Shown: positions 1 through 6,002 of the stretch, one piece after another
How positions within the stretch are numbered: the first letter of the stretch is position 1
Layout of the letters: the number at the start of each line of letters is the position of its first letter
From: Chthoniobacterales bacterium
GTDB lineage: Bacteria; Verrucomicrobiota; Verrucomicrobiia; Chthoniobacterales; JACTMZ01
Direction of reading: 5' to 3'
Length of the DNA: 10,894 nucleotides
NCBI GenBank assembly: GCA_017853515.1
Contig: JAFMJK010000059.1
Coordinates: 1 to 10,894 of the forward strand
Notes under the pieces: model-generated
What the model saw: only the letters and a program-made list of their open reading frames with translations
The model's database searches: none
Told to the model about the DNA's origin: nothing
Made by a program: the position numbers and the translations under genes

Positions 1-340
1 TGCTGAAGCCGGTTTCGGTCAGCAGGATGTCCGGGCGGATGACGCGGGGCACGTCATTCTTGAAAGCGGCGACGCGCTGCAGCGCGATGAGTTCGGCGGG
101 CTTGCCGAGGTCGAGCCAGCGAGCGACCCACTCCGGCTGCTTGCCCTCGGCGCTGCGGCGGTAGAGCAGATTCGCCGCGCGATAAAATTGCAGGAGCACG
201 CGCCCAAGGGATTCGAGTTCCTCCGCCAGCTCCGCGCTCAGCGGAAACGGAGCCGGAGTGATGCGCCACTGCTGACCGGCGAAGAGACCGCCGGGCGGGA
301 GGGAATCGTGGATGAACTTGGCTTGGTCGGCGGGGTTCAC
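1..340 (-). CDS. Unrecognised protein, N-terminal 113 residues (cut by left edge)
   Basis: The minus-strand frame is open from a GTG at 338-340 to the window edge. An in-frame TAA lies three codons upstream, at 347-349, and no ATG occurs near the beginning, so GTG is the only plausible start. The visible part begins VNPADQAKFIHDSLPPGG, is rich in Leu, Ala and Arg, contains RAANLLYRRSAEGKQPEWV near residues 55-73, and ends in RPDILLTETGFS. It has no signal peptide or membrane segment. Codon choice is GC-rich, like the neighbours, and the other two minus frames give Arg/Pro/Ser-rich shadow translations. The closing motif faintly recalls proteins with an ATP-grasp-like fold from related bacteria, but that is a weak impression and I assign no function. 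It lies downstream of proA on the same strand with a 90-nt repeat-filled gap, so readthrough from proA is possible. Confidence 0.6.
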   Translation of the reverse strand, partial: MNPADQAKFIHDSLPPGGLFAGQQWRITPAPFPLSAELAEELESLGRVLLQFYRAANLLYRRSAEGKQPEWVARWLDLGKPAELIALQRVAAFKNDVPRVIRPDILLTETGFS

Positions 341-348
341 GGTTTTTT

Positions 349-428
349 AGCCACGGATTGAACACGGATGAAACACAGATTTTGTGAAGTGGAGTTTTCC
401 GGGTTCAATCCCGATTTCATCTGTGGCT
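349..428. repeat. Dispersed repeat, copy 1: tandem CACGGATxxAA units with inverted ends
   Basis: Three imperfect 11-bp units occupy 352-384, the first two being CACGGATTGAA and CACGGATGAAA. The outer ends are inverted: agccacggat at 349-358 faces atctgtggct at 419-428 (9 of 10 pair). Inside these, ggattgaa at 355-362 pairs exactly with ttcaatcc at 404-411, and gatgaaa with tttcatc at 415-421, so alternative hairpins are possible. The element ends two bases from the proA stop codon and reaches into the upstream side of the next gene. A second copy lies after clpB. It has no coding capacity. It may fold at the 3' end of the proA transcript, but no T-tract marks it as a standard terminator. Confidence 0.65.
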
Positions 429-430
429 CA

Positions 431-1708
431 TTAAGTCCTGATTTGTCCGCGGCCGAGTCCAAGCCATTTGTAGCTGGTCAGTTCGTCGAGGCCCATCGGG
501 CCGCGGGCGCCGATCTTGTCGGTGCTGATGCCGATCTCCGCGCCCATGCCGAATTCACCGCCGTCGGTGAAGCGTGTGGAGGCGTTCCAATACACCGCGG
601 CCGAATCCACTTGCGCAAGGAACTGCTGCGCGCGCGCCTCGTCCCGCGTCACGATGCTGTCCGAGTGCGCCGAGCCGTAATGGTTGATGTGCTCGATGGC
701 GGCCTTTACGCCATCCACAACGCGGACGTTGAGGATGTAGTCGTTGTATTCGGTGGACCAGTCGGCTTCGGCTGCCGCCTGCAGCGGTTGATAGTTGATA
801 GTTGATAGTTGATGGAAGGAAGCCGGGTCGCAGCGGAGTTCGACGTTTTTCTCCGCGAGCTTGGCTGCCACCTGCGGCAGGAATTTTCCGGCGACCGCTT
901 GGTCCACGAGCAAGGTCTCCATCGCGTTGCAGACGCCGGGGCGCTGGCACTTGGCGTTCAGGACGATGGCTTCGGCCATCGCCAAATCAGCGGCGGCGTC
1001 CACGAAAACGTGGCAGACGCCCTTGTAATGTTTGATGACCGGAACTTTGCTGCACTCGGTCACGGCGCGGATGAGGCCCTCGCCGCCGCGGGGCATGCAG
1101 AGGTCAACGTATTGCGTGAGCGCAAGGAGTTCCTTGATGGCGTCGCGGTCGGTGGTGGCGACGACTTGGATGGCGTGCTCGGGAAAACTTTTGCAAGCAG
1201 CGCGTCCGGCTTCAATCATGACGCGCGCGATGATTTGGTTGGAGTGCAACGCCTCCTTGCCCCCGCGCAGGATGGTGGCGTTGCCGGACTTGAAGCACAG
1301 GCTCGCGGCGTCGGCGGTCACGTTGGGCCGCGATTCGTAGATGATGACGACGACGCCGATGGGCGTGGAAATTTTACGGAGTTTCAAGCCGTTGGGGCGC
1401 GTGCGTTCATCGAGCACTTTGCCGACGGGATCAGCCAGCGCGGCAACCTCACGGAGGCCTTTGGCCATGCCAGCGATGCGTTTGGCGTCGAGCTTGAGGC
1501 GGTCGAGCATGGCGGAGGAAAGGCCGGACTTCGCGCCGGCATCCATGTCGAGAGCGTTCGCGGTCTGGATGGCGGGGGCGTTGGCTTCGAGCGCGTCGGC
1601 CATGGCGAGCAGACAGGCGTTCTTTTCCGCCGTCGTGAGCTGGGCGAGCTGGCGCGAGGCCGCCTTGGCCTGCTGGGCGAGCGCGGTCATCGATTCCGTC
1701 AAATTCAT
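431..1708 (-). CDS. proA: Gamma-glutamyl phosphate reductase (glutamate-5-semialdehyde dehydrogenase)
   Basis: ProA reduces gamma-glutamyl phosphate to glutamate-5-semialdehyde with NADPH, the second step of proline synthesis in the cytoplasm. From the ATG at 1706-1708 the protein is 425 aa, close to the usual roughly 415-420. An upstream start at 1867 would overlap clpB and add 53 unrelated residues, so it is rejected. Family signatures are clear: PIGVVVIIYESRPNV near 116-130, the nucleotide-site segment SGNATILRGGKEA near 141-153, catalytic Cys260 in QRPGVCNA, and a C-terminal block STRFTDGGEFGMGAEIGIST followed by ARGPMGLDELTSYKW. Residues 299-307 (HQLSTINYQ) are encoded by a tandem heptamer repeat in a variable loop and look like an insertion (see findings). 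The partner gene proB is not in the window. The gene is divergent from clpB. Confidence 0.97.
   Translation of the reverse strand: MNLTESMTALAQQAKAASRQLAQLTTAEKNACLLAMADALEANAPAIQTANALDMDAGAKSGLSSAMLDRLKLDAKRIAGMAKGLREVAALADPVGKVLDERTRPNGLKLRKISTPIGVVVIIYESRPNVTADAASLCFKSGNATILRGGKEALHSNQIIARVMIEAGRAACKSFPEHAIQVVATTDRDAIKELLALTQYVDLCMPRGGEGLIRAVTECSKVPVIKHYKGVCHVFVDAAADLAMAEAIVLNAKCQRPGVCNAMETLLVDQAVAGKFLPQVAAKLAEKNVELRCDPASFHQLSTINYQPLQAAAEADWSTEYNDYILNVRVVDGVKAAIEHINHYGSAHSDSIVTRDEARAQQFLAQVDSAAVYWNASTRFTDGGEFGMGAEIGISTDKIGARGPMGLDELTSYKWLGLGRGQIRT
788..815. repeat. Tandem heptamer (TTGATAG)3 + TTGATGG inside proA
   Basis: On the plus strand four heptamers follow one another without gaps: ttgatag at 788-794, 795-801 and 802-808, then ttgatgg at 809-815. 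On the coding strand they read as CTATCAA-type units. Three units make 21 nt, so seven codons (read as LSTINYQ), and the block keeps the proA frame. Related but more degenerate heptamers lie at 5015-5049. Confidence 0.9.
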
Positions 1709-1808
1709 ACGGGGAAAATATCGAAAAACAGGAAAGTCGAAAGGGTGAAGTTGGGGGAACTGCGGATGAACACTTGACGGCTGTGGGGTGCAACTGCATT
1801 GATTGAGT
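1709..1808. promoter_or_regulatory. Divergent proA/clpB intergenic region
   Basis: These 100 bp separate the two start codons and must carry both promoters or their 5' leaders. A TTGACG hexamer at 1774-1779 resembles a -35 box for clpB, but the sequence 17 nt further on (CATTGA) is a poor -10, so I do not call a promoter. There is no CIRCE-type inverted repeat and no clear heat-shock sigma -10 (CCCCAT-like), so heat-shock control of clpB cannot be read from the sequence. The string cggatgaacac at 1763-1773 followed by ctgtgg resembles a fragment of the dispersed repeat found at 349-428 and 4412-4464. Neither start has a strong ribosome binding site. Confidence 0.4.
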
Positions 1809-4406
1809 ATGGACATGGAAAAGCTGACGCTAAAATCCCAGGAGGCGTTGCAGGAAGCGCAACGCATCGCGCGAGGACTCGCCCATCAGGAAATCGATGG
1901 GGAACACCTCGCCCTCGCACTCATCGGCCAGACCGAGAGCCTCATTCCCGATCTGCTCGAACGCATCGGGGCGCCGCCGGCCCGACTGAAACCGGACCTC
2001 GAAAACGAACTCGCGCGCCGCCACAAGGTGCAGGGTGGCGCGGAGCCTTACGCCGGCAGCGATTTGCGGAAAGCCCTCGACGCCGCGCAAACCGAGGCGA
2101 CCAAGCTCAAGGACGATTACGTCAGCACCGAACATCTGCTGCTGGGACTCTTGGACAGCAGCGGCGCTTCGCTGCGAAAGATTTTTGCGAAATACGGCCT
2201 CAAGCGCGATGTGGTGCTGAAGGCGCTGGCCGACTTGCGCGGCAACCAACGCGTGACCGACCAAGCGCCGGAAGGGAAATTCCAAGCGCTGGAAAAATAC
2301 GGGCGCGATCTGACCTCCTTGGCCCGTCAGGGAAAAATCGACCCCGTCATCGGGCGCGACGAGGAAATCCGCCGCGTCATGCAAGTGCTCACGCGGCGCA
2401 CGAAGAATAATCCCGTGCTTATCGGCGAACCGGGCGTAGGCAAGACGGCGATTGCCGAAGGTTTGGCGCGACGCATCGTGAGCGGCGACGTGCCGGAGTC
2501 GCTCAAGAATAAGCGCCTCGTAGCGATGGACCTCAGCGCGATGATTGCCGGGGCGAAGTACCGCGGGGAGTTTGAGGACCGGCTCAAGGCGTTTCTCAAG
2601 GAGATTGTTTCCAGCGAAGGAAAGATCATCTTGTTCATAGACGAGTTGCACACGCTGGTCGGCGCAGGGGCGGCGGAAGGCGCAACGGACGCGGCGAACA
2701 TCATGAAGCCGCAACTCGCGCGCGGTGAGTTGCGCTGCGTGGGCGCGACGACGCTGGACGAGTATCGCAAGCACATCGAGAAAGACCCGGCGCTGGAACG
2801 GCGCTTCCAGCCGGTGCAGGTCGCCGAGCCGACGGTGGAGGCGACCATCGCGATTCTGCGCGGCCTGAAGGAGCGTTATGAAGTGCATCACGGCGTGCGC
2901 ATCCAGGACGCGGCGCTCGTCGCCGCCGCCATGCTCTCGCACCGCTACATCACGGACCGGTTTCTGCCGGACAAGGCGATTGATCTCGTGGATGAAGCCG
3001 CGTCGCGCATCAAGATGGAGCTGGATTCCAAGCCCACCGAACTCGATCAGCTCGACCGCCAAATCCTCCAGCTGGAAATCGAGCGCACGTCGCTCGCGAA
3101 GGAAAAGGATTCCGCGAGCAAGGAGCGGCTGAAGCTGATTGATAAGACGCTGGCGAACCTGAAGGAGAAATCCAAGGCGCTCACGGCGCAGTGGCAGAAC
3201 GAGAAGACGGCCGTGAATGCGGTCAGTATCGTTCAGCAACAACTGGAGCAGGCGAAGGGCGAACTGGAAAAAGCCCAGCGCGCCGGCGATCTCACGAAGT
3301 CGGCGGAGATTCAATACGGCAAGATACCCGACTTGGAAAAAAAGCTCGCCGCCATTGAGAAGCAATCCACCGAAGCCACGCGCACTTCGCTGCTGCGGCA
3401 GGAGGTCACCGACGAAGACATCGCGCGCGTTGTCGCCTCGTGGACGCATATTCCCGTTTCGCGGATGCTCGAAGGCGAACGCGAAAAGTTGCTCAAGATG
3501 GAGGAACGTTTGCAGCAACGCGTCATCGGGCAGAAGGAGGCCGTCGTGGCCGTGTCGAACGCCGTGCGCCGTTCACGCAGCGGCTTGCAAGACCCGAATC
3601 GGCCCATCGGCTCGTTCATCTTTCTCGGGCCGACCGGCGTGGGCAAGACCGAGACCGCCCGCGCGCTCGCGGAATTCCTCTTCGACGACGAATCGGCCAT
3701 GGTGCGCATCGACATGAGCGAATACATGGAAAAACACACCGTCGCGCGGCTCATCGGCGCGCCGCCCGGCTACGTCGGCTACGAGGAAGGCGGGCAGCTC
3801 AGCGAGGCCGTGCGCCGCAAACCGTATTCCGTGATCCTGTTCGACGAGATCGAGAAGGCCCACCCCGAGGTGTTCAACGTGCTGCTGCAGGTGCTCGACG
3901 ACGGCCGGCTCACCGACGGCCAGGGCCGCACCGTGGATTTCAAGAACACCATCGTCATCATGACGAGCAACCTCGGCTCACCCATCATCCAGGAATATTT
4001 CCTCGACGGCCGCAACACCGTCGGCGCGCGCTCGGCGATGGAAGACAAGGTGATGGCCGAGTTGAAGAGACATTTCCGCCCGGAATTCCTGAACCGCGTG
4101 GACGACGTGATCATCTTCCAGAGCCTCGACGAGAGCGAGCTGGCGCGCATCGTGGACATCCAGCTGGCGCGATTGGAACAACGCCTCGCACAACAGAATC
4201 TAACCCTCGAGGCGGACACCGTCGCGAAGAAGCTGCTGGCCAGCGAAGGCTACGACCCGCAATTCGGGGCGCGCCCGCTCAAACGCGCGATCCAGGAACA
4301 CCTGCTCGACCCGCTCGCGACGAAGCTTCTAGCGGGAGAGTTCAAGCCGAATGACAAAATCAAAGTCACCGCGAAGGATGGCGAACTAATCTTCCAAAAG
4401 AAATGA
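1809..4406 (+). CDS. clpB: ATP-dependent chaperone ClpB (Hsp100 disaggregase)
   Basis: ClpB is a cytoplasmic hexameric AAA+ machine that, with DnaK/DnaJ/GrpE, pulls polypeptides out of aggregates. The 865-aa product has the full family architecture. The N-terminal double-repeat substrate domain covers about 1-145. In AAA-1, Walker A GEPGVGKT is at 206-213, pore loop KYRGE follows, and Walker B LFIDE has D278/E279. A coiled-coil M domain runs from about 408 to 530, which separates ClpB from ClpA and ClpC. In AAA-2, Walker A GPTGVGKT is at 607-614, pore loop GYVGYEEGG follows, and Walker B ILFDE has D679/E680. The start could be TTG 1803, ATG 1809 or ATG 1815. I chose ATG 1809 because the next residues align with the usual ClpB beginning and TTG is unlikely; no ribosome binding site decides it. 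The gene stands alone on the plus strand and ends convergently with the 4513-5013 gene. Confidence 0.97.
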   Translation: MDMEKLTLKSQEALQEAQRIARGLAHQEIDGEHLALALIGQTESLIPDLLERIGAPPARLKPDLENELARRHKVQGGAEPYAGSDLRKALDAAQTEATKLKDDYVSTEHLLLGLLDSSGASLRKIFAKYGLKRDVVLKALADLRGNQRVTDQAPEGKFQALEKYGRDLTSLARQGKIDPVIGRDEEIRRVMQVLTRRTKNNPVLIGEPGVGKTAIAEGLARRIVSGDVPESLKNKRLVAMDLSAMIAGAKYRGEFEDRLKAFLKEIVSSEGKIILFIDELHTLVGAGAAEGATDAANIMKPQLARGELRCVGATTLDEYRKHIEKDPALERRFQPVQVAEPTVEATIAILRGLKERYEVHHGVRIQDAALVAAAMLSHRYITDRFLPDKAIDLVDEAASRIKMELDSKPTELDQLDRQILQLEIERTSLAKEKDSASKERLKLIDKTLANLKEKSKALTAQWQNEKTAVNAVSIVQQQLEQAKGELEKAQRAGDLTKSAEIQYGKIPDLEKKLAAIEKQSTEATRTSLLRQEVTDEDIARVVASWTHIPVSRMLEGEREKLLKMEERLQQRVIGQKEAVVAVSNAVRRSRSGLQDPNRPIGSFIFLGPTGVGKTETARALAEFLFDDESAMVRIDMSEYMEKHTVARLIGAPPGYVGYEEGGQLSEAVRRKPYSVILFDEIEKAHPEVFNVLLQVLDDGRLTDGQGRTVDFKNTIVIMTSNLGSPIIQEYFLDGRNTVGARSAMEDKVMAELKRHFRPEFLNRVDDVIIFQSLDESELARIVDIQLARLEQRLAQQNLTLEADTVAKKLLASEGYDPQFGARPLKRAIQEHLLDPLATKLLAGEFKPNDKIKVTAKDGELIFQKK

Positions 4407-4411
4407 GCTTC

Positions 4412-4464
4412 AACCACGGATCAACACAGATGAACACAGATTCGGAGTTTAACCGTGGTTAAAC
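4412..4464. repeat. Dispersed repeat, copy 2, with inverted ends and an 18-bp palindrome
   Basis: The element starts six bases after the clpB stop. Three exact-length decamers lie at 4415-4444: CACGGATCAA, CACAGATGAA and CACAGATTCG. The outer ends AACCACGG (4412-4419) and CCGTGGTT (4453-4460) are perfect inverted repeats with a 33-nt spacer. The right arm is itself inside a perfect palindrome, GTTTAACCGTGGTTAAAC at 4447-4464, which can fold as a 7-bp stem with a CGTG loop. The two foldings compete for the same bases. The sequence lies between convergent genes, so a bidirectional transcription end is possible, although no T-run follows on either strand. Confidence 0.7.
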
Positions 4465-4476
4465 ACCGGCCCAGGC

Positions 4477-4500
4477 GGCTCGCACCCAGTTCGCCGAGCC
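4477..4500 (-). terminator. Possible terminator hairpin after the 4513-5013 gene
   Basis: GGCTCG at 4477-4482 and CGAGCC at 4495-4500 form a six-base stem with a 12-nt loop, 12 bases past the stop codon of the minus-strand gene. No T-tract follows, so intrinsic termination is only a suggestion. Confidence 0.25.
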
Positions 4501-4512
4501 CATACGCCGTAG

Positions 4513-5013
4513 TTACGCCCCCAGTTGCAAGCGCGCGTCCTGGTCCAACAACGCGGTCAGGTTCGGCCATTTGGCCTGGTTCAGGTCGTTGAATGCCCGC
4601 AGATAAACGGCCACCTTCTGGGCCTGATGTTTAGCGAGCAATCCCTCGATAGCGGCCTTCAGCTTATCGTCGGGGACGGATGCGGGGAGGTCGTCCACCA
4701 TGCCTTTGTCGTGCTTAATGCCGAGCGCGTCGAGATAATCGGCGAGCATGGCGGTCTGGCATTTGAGCAGCCAGGCCTGCAGGAGATTGACCGCGAGCGC
4801 CTCGAGGTTCGGCTTGCAGAGGCTGGCGACCACGTCCTGATTGCGCTCGGCGCGCGGTTTGCGTTCGAGGAAGACCGGGCGCACCTTGCGCGCCTCGGCG
4901 ACGGCGGCGACGGCCGCGCGGTAGATGCTTTTTTCGGTGGCGTGGATGTTTTCAACGATTTCCAGCGCGAGCGCGGGAGACATGAAGCCGAAGATTTCGT
5001 GAGCAGTGAGCAT
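4513..5013 (-). CDS. Unrecognised 166-aa soluble protein, downstream of lpxI
   Basis: I do not recognise this family. The product is 166 aa, begins MLTAHEIFGFMSPALALEIV and ends TALLDQDARLQLGA. It has no signal peptide or membrane segment and looks largely helical, with alternating Ala/Leu-rich stretches (LEALAVNLLQAWLLKCQTAM near 70-89) and charged turns. Its two cysteines (66 and 85) are far apart and do not form a metal-site pattern. The GC-rich third positions and long clean frame favour a real gene over the opposite-strand frame of the same length. The ATG at 5011-5013 lies 29 nt from the lpxI stop on the same strand, so the two probably form one transcript with lpxI first. The leader between them is the degenerate heptamer array and contains no Shine-Dalgarno sequence. 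An internal ATG at 4981-4983 is an alternative start. A link to lipid A is suggested only by position. Confidence 0.7.
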   Translation of the reverse strand: MLTAHEIFGFMSPALALEIVENIHATEKSIYRAAVAAVAEARKVRPVFLERKPRAERNQDVVASLCKPNLEALAVNLLQAWLLKCQTAMLADYLDALGIKHDKGMVDDLPASVPDDKLKAAIEGLLAKHQAQKVAVYLRAFNDLNQAKWPNLTALLDQDARLQLGA

Positions 5014-5014
5014 T

Positions 5015-5049
5015 CTAGGAGATAGGAGTTGATAGTTGGAAGTTAGGAG
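5015..5049. repeat. Degenerate tandem heptamer array at the lpxI stop codon
   Basis: Five consecutive heptamers can be read on the plus strand, including ataggag at 5022-5028, ttgatag at 5029-5035 and ttggaag at 5036-5042. The last unit (5043-5049, ttaggag) contains the lpxI stop codon, and the first ends one base from the start codon of the next gene. The middle unit is identical to the unit repeated inside proA. Confidence 0.65.
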
Positions 5050-5864
5050 ATGGTGGTCAAAGAAATTTTGTGTTTCGCGGCGGCTTGGCTCACCTCGGCG
5101 GCATCGAGGAGCAAGGTTTTTCCGGCTTCGAGGGCCAACGCGGAAACGCCAGCCGCAGCGCAGGTCTCAATCGTCTTCGCGCCGATGCACGGGATATCGA
5201 AGCGCATGTCGTGGCCGGGCTTGGCGACTTTCACGGCCACTGCGCCGCCGGCCTTGCCGGCGAGTTCGCCGCCACGGGCGAGCGCCCGGTCCGTGCCTTC
5301 GAAGCCCTCGACGGCGAGCACGGTGCCGTTCTTGACGACGACGGTCTGGCCGATCTCGAGGCGGGAAACTTCCTTGGCGATGCGGAAGCCGAACGCCACA
5401 TCCGCCTGTTGCTCGGCGGAAAGTTTCGGGCCGAGCGCGAATTCCTTGCCCAGCATCGCGGGCGCGAGCCACGGCACAGCGGAGACGAGTTCCACGCCGT
5501 CCTTTTTCAATTCATCGGCGATGGCGGCAAAAATGGTGTGGGCGTTCTTTTCCTTGAGCCGCAGCAGGAGCGCCATCGCGCGGAGGTCGGGGCGGAGGTC
5601 AAAGAGATTTTTCGGCGCGATCTGGCCGGCCATGACGCAGTGCTTCACGCCGCGGTCGGTGAAGGCGGAAATCATCTTGCCGAGCTGCCCAACCTTGAGC
5701 CAGACAAGGTCATCCACGAGCGGGGCGAGCGCGGGGTCAGTCTCGCCCTCGAAGGCGACGGCCACGAGCCGGGTGACGCCGGCGGCGCGGGCGTGCTGCG
5801 CGAGCAGCAGCGGGAGCGAGCGGTTGCCGGCGATGATTCCCAGCGTCTGGATTGGTTCGGCCAT
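5043..5864 (-). CDS. lpxI: UDP-2,3-diacylglucosamine diphosphatase, LpxI type
   Basis: LpxI hydrolyses UDP-2,3-diacylglucosamine to lipid X (2,3-diacylglucosamine 1-phosphate) and UMP in lipid A synthesis, at the cytoplasmic side of the inner membrane. It replaces the unrelated LpxH in many bacteria. The 273-aa product shows the family plan. An N-terminal domain begins LGIIAGNRSLPLLLA (8-22). The conserved stretch GQLGKMISAFTDRGVKHCVM covers 59-78, with AGQI after it. LRLKEKNAHTIFAAIADEL (101-119) follows, and the C-terminal catalytic domain contains MRFDIPCIGAKTIE with D223, which matches the region of the essential aspartate of the family. The start is taken at ATG 5862-5864, directly before the family's first strand. 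An ATG at 5933 would add a 23-residue Pro/Arg-rich leader and is rejected. It is divergent from the pyrophosphatase gene, and the unknown 4513-5013 gene follows. Confidence 0.93.
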   Translation of the reverse strand: MAEPIQTLGIIAGNRSLPLLLAQHARAAGVTRLVAVAFEGETDPALAPLVDDLVWLKVGQLGKMISAFTDRGVKHCVMAGQIAPKNLFDLRPDLRAMALLLRLKEKNAHTIFAAIADELKKDGVELVSAVPWLAPAMLGKEFALGPKLSAEQQADVAFGFRIAKEVSRLEIGQTVVVKNGTVLAVEGFEGTDRALARGGELAGKAGGAVAVKVAKPGHDMRFDIPCIGAKTIETCAAAGVSALALEAGKTLLLDAAEVSQAAAKHKISLTTIS

Positions 5865-6002
5865 CGGCCGGTAAAGTAGCGGGATTGGGGGCGGGCGCAA
5901 TCCAAAGCTTGCGCGGAAGCGGTCGGCAAGCATTTCTTAAAATTTCAATTCACCCCGGCTTGCCCCGGGCGGGTCGCTTCACTACCCTCCGCCCTTCATC
6001 GC
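5865..6002. promoter_or_regulatory. Divergent lpxI/pyrophosphatase promoter region
   Basis: This 138-bp region separates two divergent starts and should hold both promoters. It contains a perfect inverted repeat, GCGCAA (5895-5900) and TTGCGC (5909-5914) with an 8-nt spacer. An unusually AT-rich stretch at about 5931-5952 (ttcttaaaatttcaatt) would suit a -10 region for the plus-strand gene, and a second GC-rich dyad (CCCGG...CCGGG) lies just before the pyrophosphatase leader. I cannot assign -35/-10 pairs with confidence. The inverted repeat could be an operator shared by both genes or a hairpin in the lpxI leader. Confidence 0.4.

Noticed and set aside
788..815. CRISPR-like array
   Set aside because: Seven-base units directly abut each other without spacers, so this is a simple tandem repeat.
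809..1777. Long plus-strand open frame opposite proA
   Set aside because: Its translation has no domain character and mirrors the codon periodicity of proA, whose family motifs are unmistakable on the minus strand.
1709..1808. CIRCE or heat-shock promoter for clpB
   Set aside because: No TTAGCACTC-type inverted repeat and no CCCCAT-like -10 could be found at suitable spacing.
1803..1808. TTG start for clpB
   Set aside because: Two ATG codons follow within four codons and give a normal ClpB N-terminus; nothing supports the rarer start.
1830..3518. 562-codon minus-strand open frame opposite clpB
   Set aside because: Shadow of a GC-rich gene. The clpB frame carries all AAA+ motifs, and the antisense product is a low-information His/Arg/Leu-rich string.
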